A stretch of DNA of 64,000 bases from Rostratula benghalensis (lineage: Eukaryota; Chordata; Aves; Charadriiformes; Rostratulidae). Shown piece by piece: positions 49,301-61,414 of this stretch. The position numbers and the translations under genes were made by a program. The first letter of the stretch is position 1. The number at the start of each line of letters is the position of its first letter. The DNA lies in NCBI GenBank assembly GCA_013399305.1, contig VXAI01000090.1:597044-661043 (forward strand), read 5' to 3'. The notes below the pieces were generated by a model that ran no database searches, was not told the origin of the DNA, and worked only from the letters and a program-made list of their open reading frames with translations.

Positions 49301-52300
49301 AGAGATATTAATTGTTGTACTACCATGTTTTTTCCAACCCTACCCACAAACAGTTTGGGTGTTTTTGAATGCCCTTGTGTCACATAATTCTCCTTCACAT
49401 TACATTTCAGAAAAGTGAAAAATCTCAACTACCATTTAGGGCAGTAGATTGAATAACTTTATCCCAACAAAACCTGTCATTTTAGCATAGACATAGCTAC
49501 AATATCAAAGTATTTTTCCTGCTGAATTTTCTTTCTCAGTCTTCAGAGACTTCACCTTTACTCAGAAAAAGAATGGAGTCAGCTGAACTATAAAAACTGC
49601 TCAGCTTTCATGGGCAGGTTGATGCAAACCTGGTGAACAGCCTTTACCTGAGATGTTCTGTTGTTACAGGAAAAAAAAAAAAAAAGCTTTTGTCTGTGAC
49701 TTTTCCTTTATTTTTTCTTTTTTAAAGTGACAAAATATGCATTTAGCTCACACTGTGCATACTAGTCTGTAGAAGTATATATGCCCCTCATTTAGCACAG
49801 CATTATAGTAGTTCTGTTACTGTTCTTTAAGTGTTTCTTAGTTCCACTGTGTTGAACTTTCAAGTCTTTTTCCTTTGACGCACCTTCTTGTTGTTGGTTC
49901 TTGTTTAAAGAGACTTAAAAAGACTGTGCTAAGCCATTATACTACAGAAAGCCTCTAATATAACAAGGGATACGTGCTCACATGCTATGGCAGTTACTGA
50001 TCCACTCCATTTCCTAGGTACCCTCAAATTATTTGCATCCTTTGCTTTACTTCCTCCTTTAAAACATGACCAATGTCAATGTCACATCCATCTGCCTACC
50101 ACTGTGAGCCCTTTTCTAAGGATGGTCATGATTTACTTCTTGTAGTAATCTCCAAACTATTTTTCTAGCTATAATTGAACCATGCTGCCACCTACTTATC
50201 TCTCTCTTTCAGAAATTATCTCCAAAGGTATATGTCTAAAGGAGAATAAAATGACTGCACTTTTTCCCAGTTCTGATCCTGAACAGAGATCTCTATCTTT
50301 TCTTTATCCTCTAGATCCTTAAATTCAGTCAGTTGAGCTATGTACGTGTGTATAAATTGTTGTACAGCTTACTGTATGAAAGTTACACCATTATCAGCAG
50401 ATAAGTAGACCCAGCTACTGAGGTCCCAATAAAATGTTTAAGTTCCTTATTTATGGCAGAAAATTCTTTTTAGTGAAATCAATACAAGGCGTTTGTAATG
50501 GGATATTTGTCCTGTTTAAAATTCAGTGCTATGCACCGAGTTTGCTGGAGTCAGTCTCTGATAAGGCTATCCCATAAATAGCTGACAGGCAAGAGGTAAT
50601 TTCTATCAATACAAAATTTGTAAAGGGCAGCCAGAGAGTCACTGAAGCCAGGAACAGAAGATTTGAAGCTTTTACATACCTGAAAAATTTTATATCCTTG
50701 GTGACACCAGTGAATCTAACACTGGTTCACTAACAACAGTGGAAGGTGATACCTCAGCACAGTATCACTGCACAGGGTAATATGCCTTCACTCAAAATGT
50801 CTTCTGGAGCTTAGAAATCTAAGAAGTGTAAGATAACAATCTATGTAGCAAAGCATGGAACATATTTTGCTGACGAAACCTGGAAGTCCCGGTGGTGCCG
50901 TTCGTAAACCCACATTCACAGTGACAAAATGTTATTTATATAACTGATCATACCAATCCCATCAATTTACTATCAAGCTGACTTGGAGTTTAGAGCCAAT
51001 CAAAAAGTTTGTCTGGGATGATTATAACTTCTAAAGACACAGCTTATTTTCACCTGATGAAAGAAACTTTAAATGCGTACAGGACTCTATTTTGGCAATG
51101 TGCAGTTTTTCCTGAACTAGCACTTTTTCACTTGGGCTTGGTTTCTCATACTAGATTTTTAGCCAAGTTTGTAACCTAATTGTGTGAGAGGAATACAATT
51201 AGGTATTTCACTTGAAAGGGGCAGCTGTTAGTTCAATACAAGGCTTCCTCAATGAGTTTTAATGTTACTAGGGACAGAGGAATTCCTTTAAAAGCTAAGA
51301 GCAAGGAAGATTCATAACAGGAGGGGAGTTTTTTCAATGGTTTGAATAATTTATTTGAGATTTACCCATATAACTGTATCTGGTTCACTCATTTCACATA
51401 ACAAAGCAGATCGCTTGTCCAGCACTTGCGGGTGCCATTCAGATCTCTAGTGCAGTAAGCTATGCATATTTTCTAAAGTAAAGGAAGCATTCTCATCCTT
51501 CCACAGCAGAAAACATTTCTGATACTAAGAAAGGGAAATGCATTCAGTCAAATGTTTAGAGCTTTCAGATGAATCAGTTGTTAAATAAGCATAATCTGTA
51601 GTTTTCACTTTCTTCTGGTTGTTCTAGCTTAAAAACAACAAAGCCATCATAGTGTTTGGAGAAAATACACACTAGAAAACCCAAAGACGGTGCCAGAAGC
51701 TGCTGTTGATTCTGAAGTAGATTCATAAGCTGCCCTCTGGATTTTCAGTATGTGTGACAAATGAGAAAGTTGGAGACTACAGCAGGCTGGATCCTTTTAG
51801 CTACAACTAAAAAGAGATCTGAGTCACTTTGTACTATTTTGACTTCATGAAACCTGTAGCGTGCTGTCAACCTACACAGAAGTCCAGACTTTCATCTAAG
51901 TAAATCTAGCTGCAGCAAATGAGCCAAGTCAAGGTCACAACATAGAGGAGAAATGTTATCTTCAACGTCCCATATGGAGCCCCTGGAGCTCCCTTCAGGA
52001 GCACACAGGAGATTCCTCTTGGATAAACAGTACATACAAATGAGGAGTAAAGTAATTAATGAGGGTTATTGCTAACATATATAAAGGTGTTACAATTATG
52101 GAATATTTAACGCGGTAACATCAGCAGTCATCTTTTAGTTATAAAACTCCACAGGCTCATTTTGAACTTCTGACACACCCACCAAAATGCCCTTTAACAT
52201 GAGCTCCTCAGAAAGGACAATTGGCATAGACATTAGTGATGAAATATACCACCCCCTTCACTTCTAGAAATTGGTTGTGTCACACCAACAGCCTATGGGG

Positions 52301-55267
52301 CAGGGCTGATGAGTCAGCAAAAAAGGACAGTGATAGAAATAAGCATAAGGTAAAAATTACCTGAAGAAGTTCTTTTTTTGGCCTCAAAACAAAAGGGAAA
52401 CTGAACGTGGACATAGCAGTAGTGACCACAGGCAGGGAGCTGGTTTTGTGCTCTTCTTCAACAGCTTTCATTACCATTTCAGAAACTCACTGCTGTGTTT
52501 GCCCACCAAAAAGATGATCTCTGTGTCCTAAATCCTTAAGGTCCTCAACTGAATCAGTGCATTGCCAGGGAGGGAAAGGAATGGAAATGGTAGGACCACT
52601 GTGAGTGGCTTCAGGCAACAAGCTTAGGAAAGGGAAGATGCCTACCAACAGCCTTGAGATTTGTGCTTTCACTGGTTACAGGAGCTGAGGAGAACAGCAG
52701 TTCAGAAAAGGAATTTTGACAGTGATGAGGTAAAAGAAAGACACTGGACAATGTTATTATAAAGCGGGGCGAGAAAGAACAGAGAGACATCTCCTGGCAT
52801 GAAGGAAGCTGCACTCAACTTGGTTTGCAATTCAAACGCGGGTCAGGAGATTGCAGCTCTGTTTACTTTTTGGGACATAGCCTATTCTCTGGGCCTGAAA
52901 ACTAGTGGCCCAATGAAACATATGTCTGTGTGGCCCATGCAATCTCCCAAACCATGGCCAAGCACAGTCTATGACAGAGCAAGCTGGCACAAGCCAGGAA
53001 GCTTATGAATAATGACTCACCAATGTTCCAATTGTGCCTTGGTGTGGTGATTTTTTTTACTACAGAAGCATTTTATAGGACTGTCTTAGAGAGTAGGAGG
53101 CACAATCCTACTATGATATGCAAGACAACATTACTGCTACAAGAGGGCAATACGGCATCTGAATATAACTATGAAATGTATTTGCAAGTGAAACCATAGC
53201 TGAACTACTTGAAGTGTCTGAAAACTTACAGGAATAAATTCCTTTACACGTGAAAAATAATCCCTTAAACTGGAGGCTACATGAGAGGTAAATACCAGAC
53301 CACTATAAAAACTGACTATGTCATACTACCACGTGAATTTATCACGGCATAGATGTTTGGGAGAGTCACTAGTTGGGCTTAATTGTTTGATATATTATGA
53401 ACATAAAATATTACAAATTATACAGTGCAAACACATTCCTGTAAATTTCTGGAATTACTATATGGGGACACTGTAATCTTCTATTGAACTGAAGTGGTAA
53501 ATGCAGGTTTGTAATTGGTTTTTGGCAGTTGAGAAAATTTGTGGTATCTTTCAGGGAGGTGTGCTGATGGCATACTCTTCTGGGAATACAGAAGAGCTGT
53601 AACGTTCAGACAAGTAACTGAGAATTTACTCCAAATTCTCAAACAGTTTACCAAACCAGAGGAGATTATCCCTTGTTCTCAAGACAAGCAAATAGAAAAA
53701 GTGAGAAGGCAGTAACTATCTCTTTATCAAAAGGCACCCAAGACAAGCTCAAGCAGATTTTAATGAGTGGGTTTATGGGAATGTAGATGATACTTCTTGA
53801 ATTACAAGAGACGCATCAACAGAAGCCAATTCATCTTACCATTTCAACAGCGCAATTTCCAAGATGAAAGAAACAGCACATCACAAGATAGTGATGAACT
53901 ACAAGCAAGACAGTACTCCTGCCTTACAGCAATTCAAGGCAAGACATATTACCTTTTTGGACCCATGGTGACTGTTTGCAGATTATATATTCTTTGAGGG
54001 TCAGGTAAGCCCACAGCAGTTCTTAATACCTGGCAATGTTAATTGCTAGCTATTATCTACAGGTGTGTAAGTAATGGCACCATGAAGAAGAAAAGCTGTC
54101 GGGTATCCATATTGGAAAGGCTTTACTGATGTTGAGCTAAGGAACATGAAGGTCCGTAGCTGACACAGTCAGTTTGTGTTCAGGAGAAGCCTCAGCCAAT
54201 CCAGTAGTACGCTGCTGTAAACAGCTAGCAACCTTTCCCTTTCAATAGCAGCAGCTGATATTCTCAGATAGGAAGATCAGGATCACAGTTAGCTATTACA
54301 GGTAATACAAGAGTAAGGCAAAGGGTTAAAAACACAGAGACTTGTCATCCTAATCGGTTACCTCTCTTACATAATGGTCAGCTATATTTACCCCCATCCT
54401 TTAAAAGCTTCTAGTGAAAGAAATGTACTAGTGTCTATTCCAGTGTCTCATTAGTTTTACTGATATTCAATTCACATATTTCTTTCTACAATTTGGTAAA
54501 CATGTTTGGCTGTAATAAAACTGTCCTATTCATCAGTCTCTGACTGCTTATGATAATCCACTCAGATGGAGAACTTGAGGTTATGCAACAGATCCTTGTA
54601 GGATGAGAGAGAGGATGACACTGTCTCAAACCTTAATTATTCCTTGAATCCTGGACAGATCTTTGCTTTTTCTAAATGAAGCCAAATGCTACAAATTGTT
54701 CACAACTGGCAATTCAATTAGTTTTTTGCTTGTTTTTAAATGCCATGCATTTAACTAGGTGTTCAGCAAAAACATTACTAATCCCAGTATTGCCAATTAC
54801 CTTCCTACTCTAAGTATAAAGGTCCAACCTTCCTGTTTCTGGATGGACCTCAAAATTCTGAATTTTTTCTATATACTTCTACTTACAGTAAGTACATTAT
54901 ATTACTTATAGAAATGATGCTGCTGCTCTAAGTTAATGTTGTCAATAGTGCTTACCTCCATGGTTGTTTTAAGACTATATTTAAGTTTGTGCTAAAAACC
55001 TTAGGAAGTCAATAAAACTGCTTCCACTTGCATTATTTACCAGCTTGTCTAAAATTAATCTGAGTAGAATTTACATGGACAAACAAATGGAAAGGAATAA
55101 GTATAATTGCTACATGAAACAATTAAGTAAAAAGGTATCTGAGATTTCTGGTCACAGAGATGTGCAAGCAAGAAGCAGTTTTGACTGAGGACAGAGACCA
55201 AATTTGTCAAATGTGAATGCCTCAGCTTTGGGTTGGATATATACGTATACATATTTGGGCAAATAAA
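46309..55267. other. About 9 kb of DNA with no recognisable repeat or gene
   Basis: I find no CR1, LTR or SINE piece anywhere in this stretch, and no exon I can support. The only simple repeat worth noting is a 15-base A run at 49671-49685. Frames up to 78 codons (for example 47148-47354 minus, 52280-52814 minus) have no recognisable motif. It is either diverged old DNA or a repeat-poor block. Confidence 0.5.
49671..49685. repeat. Poly(A), 15 bases
   Basis: An uninterrupted run of 15 A follows GTTGTTACAGG and precedes AAGCTT. No retrocopy body is recognisable upstream. Confidence 0.9.
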
Positions 55268-55325
55268 CAGGTACTTACCTGATTTTCAGGACTATCAAGC
55301 ATGCGCAGTCCCTTGATTCTCTGAG
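55268..55325 (-). repeat. Ancient amniote interspersed repeat fragment
   Basis: Read on the minus strand, AAGGGACTGCGCATGCTTGA, TAGTCCTGAAAATCAGGTAA and GTACCTG follow a pattern I know from old repeats common in reptile and bird genomes (GGGACTGCGGGTGCTCAG, then CTCTGAAAATCAGG). The element class is not clear to me. The GTAAGTA splice-donor-like string lies within it. Confidence 0.5.
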
Positions 55326-55365
55326 AGCTAAATGGATTTGATATTTCAACGAGATGAGAAGCCAT
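55279..55365 (-). CDS. Candidate 5' coding exon ending in a consensus splice donor (speculative)
   Basis: On the minus strand an ATG at 55363-55365, with A at -3 and G at +4, opens 29 codons (begins MASHLVEISN, ends DSPENQ). They run without a stop exactly into CAG|GTAAGTA, a near-ideal 5' splice site, with phase 0 at 55279/55278. The last 40 bases or so coincide with an ancient repeat, so the donor may simply be repeat sequence and the short frame may be chance. I do not recognise the peptide, and I find no partner exon downstream on the minus strand. Treat this as a hypothesis, not a gene call. Confidence 0.12.
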
Positions 55366-56066
55366 TTTTATTCAATGTTTATATGTTTTAGTAATACTAT
55401 ATATTATTTGTGCTGCTAAAGCTATTATTTTACTATCGTCAAAAGTGATTTCAATGACACTTCCTCACACACAGTCCCATAAACAATAGTGTGTTGCACT
55501 ATCCCAAACTAAATCCATTTAAACAACTTTGTATTTGAATACTTCTTTGGTTCCTTCATATTTATTGTAGGGTTGCATCTAGGGTTCTAACTGAGTGAAA
55601 TGCCATGATAAACTGGGCATTTGCTCTTAAGGCCTTTGTTTTATGGCACAGTTCTAGATAAAACTAAATTGATGACGCTTTATATTACAGGCCTAACTCC
55701 CAATCAGCACCAGAAGGTCTATCTGAAGAAGCTGGTTTTTTAAGTGCTAGCACTATCAGGGCTACTAAAGAGAAGGAAATAATAGAATAAAAGTCCTAGC
55801 AAAAAACACCTAACAGCAACCCAAAAGCAACATTTCATTCCAGTAGTTATGCAGAAATTTTATTTCCTTTGCTTTGTGTCAGGCGGTAATGCTAAGGCAT
55901 TACTGTTGCAGTTAAGGGAACATTATGAGAGTGATTAAAATAAAACTTCTTGGAGGAGAGGTACCACGAGAGACTGCAACATCACCCGTGAAGTCATTTA
56001 TCTACTGTGAAAACACAGGTCTGTTGCTTTATTAAACATCTCTGTACAAACTCCACTTGATGTCTG

Positions 56067-56145
56067 GGGCCAGTTATTCACCTGGCACAGCTCCATTGAA
56101 ATCAATGGACCCATATTGATTTACACAAGCTGAAAATCTAAACCT
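56067..56145. repeat. Ancient palindromic amniote repeat (MITE-like)
   Basis: GGCCAGTTATTCACCTGGCA, CAGCTCCATTGAAATCAATG and TTGATTTACACAAGCTGAAA fit an old palindromic element with the pattern GGCCAGATCCTCAGCTGG, then CTCCATTGAAGTCAATGG, then GATTTACACCAGCTGAGGAT. The two outer arms are roughly complementary around the CATTGA/TCAATG centre. It resembles a non-autonomous DNA transposon; I cannot name the family. Confidence 0.5.
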
Positions 56146-56298
56146 CCGAGTTTATTACAGCATTACTAAAAGGGGTGATTAATGGTAGAATAGCATCACA
56201 ATATGATAAAAATGCTCAAAAACCTCTCTAGAGTGAAATAGAAATATGTTATGTCTTTCTGCAAAGCATTTGTTTCATGCAGCCTACCTTTTTCAGTT

Positions 56299-56311
56299 GG
56301 GGGGGGGGGGG
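56299..56311. repeat. Poly(G), 13 bases
   Basis: Thirteen uninterrupted G follow TTTTTCAGTT and lead into AAGGGAGG. Long pure G runs are rare and prone to slippage and sequencing error, so the exact length should be read with caution. Confidence 0.9.
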
Positions 56312-56339
56312 AAGGGAGGTAGTAAATAGTGTGTGGTTG

Positions 56340-57000
56340 CTGAAATCCTGATTGTCACTGGGCCCCAGGTGCATAGTGATCCTCCGGAAGAAGAGTCTGT
56401 GATCTCCATTTGAAAACTTCCTACAGCAGTAGGCCTTCCTGTCCTGCAGGACAGTTGAGTCTGAGCCCTGCACCCCCAGTCTCAACCTCTGCCCCTCACC
56501 CAGGGAATAGCTACCTGGGCTAGTGGCCAGCCCTGATAAAGCCCAGCTGACTAAGCCGGGATCAGGCTGCTGGGAAAAAAGCTGTGCAAGAGAGCCATGA
56601 CAAGACCTGTCAGGGTCTCCCCTTGATTTATTCATGTGTTTTGGTCATAGCTGTTGCCTTTGGTCGTGGCTTGAGCCATGTTAGAGGTATTCCTGTTCCT
56701 GACTGTCATTCTGACCAGCTGACTTGGCCTCAGACCTGCCTTGTCAGTGGGGACTTTCCTGGGCTGTGATTGACCCTGGTTACGGTCACCAGACCTGCCC
56801 TGCTTTCTTTGCTCGGGCATGTTGCCTTTGCTGGTGAAGACACTGCCAGGCCACCTTGCTGTCACTTCTGGCTGGCCTTCCCTGGGGAGCAGCCAGATCT
56901 TCTTGCTTTCTGGGAAGAGGAACCCTTAACTCCCGCACATATGCTGCTATTGGCAGCTGGCATAAGTGAAAGACCAAATGTTGCTGGTTTTGAAAAACAA
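56340..57000. repeat. GC-rich block, unidentified (possible old repeat or LTR)
   Basis: Base composition shifts abruptly to GC-rich here and back to AT-rich after about 57005. The block has loosely repeated phrases (CAGACCTGCCTTG at about 56730 and CAGACCTGCCCTG at about 56790; CTGTTGCCTTTGGTCGTGG and ATGTTGCCTTTGCTGGTG) and open frames on both strands up to 128 codons (56249-56635 minus) without any motif I recognise. The repeated C-T-G-A-C-C phrasing and sharp edges suggest an interspersed repeat such as an old LTR, but I cannot match it to a family. Confidence 0.35.
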
Positions 57001-57031
57001 AGATGAAGAAGTGTGCTTTACAGATTCATTC

Positions 57032-57103
57032 TCGTTTAATATTAAATTTAGTAGGAAAGATAAAAATTCGTTTAATATTAAATTTAGTAGGAAAGATAAA
57101 AAT
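57032..57103. repeat. Exact 36-bp tandem duplication
   Basis: Positions 57032-57067 and 57068-57103 are identical 36-base units placed head to tail. Each starts TCGTTTAATATTAAATTTAG and ends GATAAAAAT. The perfect identity points to a recent local duplication or, less likely, an assembly artefact. Confidence 0.97.
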
Positions 57104-58931
57104 TGAGCCTCTTTTTCTTTTTTTCTTTTATGACACAGAAATCTGTTTACTAAGAGTTTATAATCTGAGAAATGAAATGGCAGATCGGAAAGTGCATCCA
57201 GAACATCACAGCCTAAACAAAACATTTCTCTGCATTTGCTTAATTTTAATAATAAAAGTGAGTATTAGCACATTTCACAAGGTATAGACCTGTCAGCTGT
57301 CATGCAGAAGTGTGAGGCATACTCAGGTGTTTACCCCAGCCTAAGGTCTCTTGCAGAGTCCCTGTAGCTCACACAGGTCTGATGCAGTGTCCCCATCTCT
57401 TATCCCCACTGTGAGTCACCCAGTGTGAAGGGGCAGAGGAGTCTGGGCCCTGCTCTGAGGGAAAGGTTGAGCCCCTTTCTGAAGCATCCCATGCAGAAGT
57501 AGCAGCCAAAGACACGCTTACCCCACTGCAGTCACACCATTGCTTCTGTCCCATCACAAACTTTGCACGGGGAAATAGGCTGAGGTGCTGCAGAGGGACA
57601 GGAGTACACCCATCACAGGATTCACCTTGCTGAGTCTTATAGGCTAGCTCAGAGAAAAAGCAGAGGTAAAAGGTCTGAATCAAGCCATCCTTGACTGGTT
57701 TATTTCCTAATTCCCTGCTTCATAGCAGATCTGGGTCAGGACAGGGAAAATGAAAAAAACAAAGGTAATAAATATAACATGTGAGGCTCCAGTCCCAGCT
57801 GTGCAGTTTAGTTCTAAAAGGACACAGCCTAAATGAAGCCCAATTATAGGACTGTGAATAGTCAATATCAATGTAAAGTCAAGTCACTTTTAATGTACAA
57901 CTCTTAACAGAATCAAACTGTTAAAAGGACAAATACTTTTTTTCACAGAAGAGTTTACTACAATGCTGCAAACTCACCTTAGCAGCAGCACTAGATGTTA
58001 ATAGCGTGAAGAAATTAAGTGCAAGTCTGACATTTTGGTGACAAGTTCCCCAGCATGAATAGCTGCCTAAAATGGCAGCAGGCATGATATAGAGTTATCC
58101 TGCTGCTGACATGAAATGGTGCTTAGAAGTGTTTTGAAGAGCCAGGCTGGCAGCAAAGTTTCCATCAGAGACACCAGGTCCCACAGCATACCAGACCCAG
58201 GGCACTACAGTTCAGCAGCCCATTAAGCATTTCAATCATGCTCAGCAGTTCTCCGAATTGTGGTCTTTTCAGTACATCATTTTTTTTTCCTCTAATTATA
58301 TTGATTTTAGCAAATTGCAGTGTCCTTCTGTTGATTTTCAACTATGTACAGCAAAAACTTGGAGTGTGAGAGGAAAAACAAACTCATTGTGCTCTGGAAA
58401 ATTATTTTATACCATTTCATGGGATAAAATAGAGACTTCAGAGCTAAGAACATATGAAAATACCACAGTTATTACAAAAATAAACAGAAGCTAAGTTTCT
58501 AAACGAATATAGACCTTATATTCATCACCCAGAAAAAAAAAAAAAAGACCACTCAGTTGTCTGGATCACCAGCTCTGTAATTACATGCCCATTTATTTTC
58601 AGTGTGTGGAGGGTGTAATTGCCTGTGCCCAGCTTTATCTTTGGGTCATCACAACAGACCAACCATGCCGTGTGCCGGCACCTGCCATCTGCAAGCTGTC
58701 CTCCCACACCAGAGGCTGGAACGCTAGCCCACTCTGCTCCCTAAATCATGTCTTAATAAGGCAGAGAGCTACTAAAATCTGCTCCATTAATTAGGGGCTG
58801 TCACACAACCTCTAGGAAAACAGCAACACAACCCCTCTCCTGATCCTTCTCCATGAAGATAAACTATGATTCTCCCCTACACTTTCATTTTACAAAAAAT
58901 TTCAGTAATTGTGTTGACTAAATGCTAGGGG
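57104..58931. other. Unique DNA with a GC-richer patch, no recognisable gene
   Basis: A GC-richer patch spans about 57360-57690 and contains a 104-codon minus-strand frame with no motif I recognise. A 14-base A run lies at 58533-58546. No gene is supported. Confidence 0.5.
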
Positions 58932-58990
58932 TAGGACCTCTGCATTGGTGTAAATGCACCAATATCAATGCAGCTAAATTTTATAGCACC
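58932..58990. repeat. Possible ancient palindromic repeat relic
   Basis: GGACCTCTGCATTGGTGTAA, ATGCACCAATATCAATGCAG recall the GGATCCTCAGCTGGTGTAAA and AGTCAATGGAG parts of the palindromic family at 56.1 kb, with the centre shortened. The match is weak. Confidence 0.3.
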
Positions 58991-59899
58991 ATTAATCCTT
59001 TTCATGGCAGGTAGAAGAGAAAGGGTGAGGCAGTATGGTGTTTGAGGAGTATGGTTCTGTTCCTGCTTCTCTGGTCTTTTTATTTGTTTCAATGAATGAT
59101 TTGCTAATACAAAATATTTAAGCTGCTCTGGCAGCTGAAGCCAAATCCCAGAGTGCGTTGACAAACTAGCCAGGACCAAGAGTGTATTAAAGGACAGCAG
59201 AACCATGATTCATTCATTCAAGAATGTATGTGTTACATACACCCTTTGTGGATGTAGCTCACACACACTAGGAGATACCTGGCTCACCACTGCAGGTGAA
59301 TACTTTGCCTTTAGAGAAGAGTACAACACAAATACACAAATTTCTGCAGTGTGCCCTTCTATGCTCTTCTGGTTAACTCTGAGACACTCCTAGTTCAGTG
59401 CTTCTGGTTCAAATTTTATTAGAGTAAACCATTTATGTCTTCATTTAGTTCATATACATTATAGATGGTTTAGAATTTTTTTTCGCCAATAATGTATGTG
59501 TTTATTCTTCTGTTTCTTTATTGTGGGAAAATTAATATGTGTTCATGTAACTGGAGTTAATTAGCATTTAGCAGGCAATTTACTCTAATGTTTCCTGACC
59601 TTTTTATTAAATATTAAAAACCCCAGAAGGATACAGACTGTAGTTAGTTATATTTAGCTCATGTCCTAGGTGTGTATGCAAGGGCATAATAATTTAAACA
59701 ATGTTAGAAGCCTGAAATGACATGTATAGGAGCACAACACATAAATTGCACTTCTTTGTGTTTGGAAATTCCCTTTCTCTGCAACTCAGTAGACACCTTG
59801 GCAGGATTTATTAAATGGACTTAACAGTTTAATAAAAATGTGTAGCTTCAAAACTTAATTTAAAATCTGTTGAGGTAGTTGTTACCCTCACTAAAAATC

Positions 59900-59995
59900 A
59901 ATGGACCAAATCTCATATATCTCATATATATCACTGAAATTCCACTTAAATCAAAGAGTTGCTTTAATGTAAGTGAGGAAGGCATTTGCCCAGTG
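59900..59995. repeat. Possible ancient palindromic repeat relic
   Basis: TGGACCAAATCTCATATATC, CACTGAAATTCCACTTAAAT and AGGAAGGCATTTGCCC look like a decayed member of the GGCCAAATTC palindromic repeats of amniote genomes. Divergence is high and the boundaries are uncertain. Confidence 0.3.
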
Positions 59996-60584
59996 GGAAT
60001 GTTCATTCAAGTAATCACTGCAGGCTTATGCCTAGCCTTGTTAAGACTCATCAGTCACTCAGCAATGTCAACTTAATTAATTTGTTTCTTTTCAAAATTT
60101 TTCCCTATCAATGAAAGAAATACATGAAATATGGAAAATTACTGTAAATCATTAACCTGTAAAGATATACAGTATAAGTATCTTTCTTACCTTCATTTCT
60201 TTCCCTCTTCGGCTCCAAGCTGACAGCTCTGAATTATCAAGGCTATCTGCTATCTCTAAAGTTTCAGAATGTATCTTAAACTTGGCACCCATAAAGGGCT
60301 TTGGAGGCTAAGGCACCTAGGGAGATGCTGTGGTAAAAAGAAGTAAAGCAAGTCCAGCAGTGAAAGAGTGGAGGGGGACCTGCTTCTCTAAGCTTCTTCA
60401 TAATAAATGGAGGATAATTATGTAGCAGATAAGTCAAAGCCAAAGCCTAACTTTAGGCTCTCTGAAACTGCACCCCCAGGGGAACTTCTCTACCCATTGT
60501 AGACCCTCACAATGCCAGTGTTCACATTTTAAGAGATATTTTTAAAGTAGATTGTGCACTGAAGGGAAACACAAAAAATCATTT

Positions 60585-61045
60585 AAGGACTGGAGAAAAT
60601 TACTGTCTTTGAGCTTGGTCTGTTTATCTTATCAGAAGAGAAGACTGAGATGTGACTAGATTAAGGTGTAAGATGCTTTCGTGAATAAAAAATACTGGGT
60701 ACTAAGGGGGGCTCAAATCTATCAGAGAAATGTATGACAGGAACCAATTGGCTGGAAGCAGAAGCTAGACAATTCAAATTAGAAATTAAGAACACTTTTT
60801 TAACAGTGAGAGTGAATAGCTACTGGAACAGACCACAGAGGAAAACGGTAGATTTTCACCATATTCCGATTTTTCAAGTCAGGGCTAGATGATAGACCGA
60901 AAGAAAAGTTTTAGTGAAACTATGGGTCTCAATGGGGCGTTACAGTCTGATACTTAATGGCCTGTAGTATGCAGGAGATTAGATAGTCTAATGGTCCCTC
61001 TTAAGATTAAACACTATGAAGCTAAACTCTATGAATCTATATCAG
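60585..61045 (+). mobile_element. Ancient CR1-type LINE 3' end
   Basis: AGGACTGGAGAAAATTACTG, GAAGAGAAGACTGAGATGTG, ACTAGATTAAGGTGTAAGAT, GAAGCTAGACAATTCAAATT, TGAGAGTGAATAGCTACTGG, AACAGACCACAGAGGAAAAC, then AGTATGCAGGAGATTAGATA, GTCTAATGGTCCCTCTTAAG and CTATGAATCTATATCAG follow the ORF2 C-terminus and 3' end of old CR1 families also found in crocodilians and turtles (pattern: GAGGTCAGACTAGATGATC, then AATGGTCCCTTCTGGCCTTAAA, then CTATGAATCTATG). It is much more diverged than the bird-type copies. Confidence 0.8.
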
Positions 61046-61414
61046 TCTCCAGGGATTCAGACATAGGCTTTGCGCAGAGATCATCCCCAAATTCTTTCAC
61101 TCAACAGTTTTGATAACTTCTGGTATCTTTCAAATCTGACTGATTTCTGGCTGTAACATTGCTCCTGCTGAGAACTGAAGAGCTGAATATAAACTGAATA
61201 TAATTGCTACTTGTAGCAATAATTGCTTATTAATAATGCAACTGTTTTTTATTCTGTTACACCAGTTCTTAGAATCAATATGGTAGCTGTAATTTTATGG
61301 CATAAATTACCATATTTATGGTAAAAACCATGACATTTAGCAGCTGAAATTCACCTAGAAATGAAGCTACAGACAGAGATGCAAAGGATGAGTACACTGA
61401 TGTGATTTGCAAAT

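Noticed and set aside
57369..57683. 104-codon minus-strand frame in a GC-richer patch
   Set aside because: GC-rich DNA has fewer stops, and no motif or exon signal supports coding.
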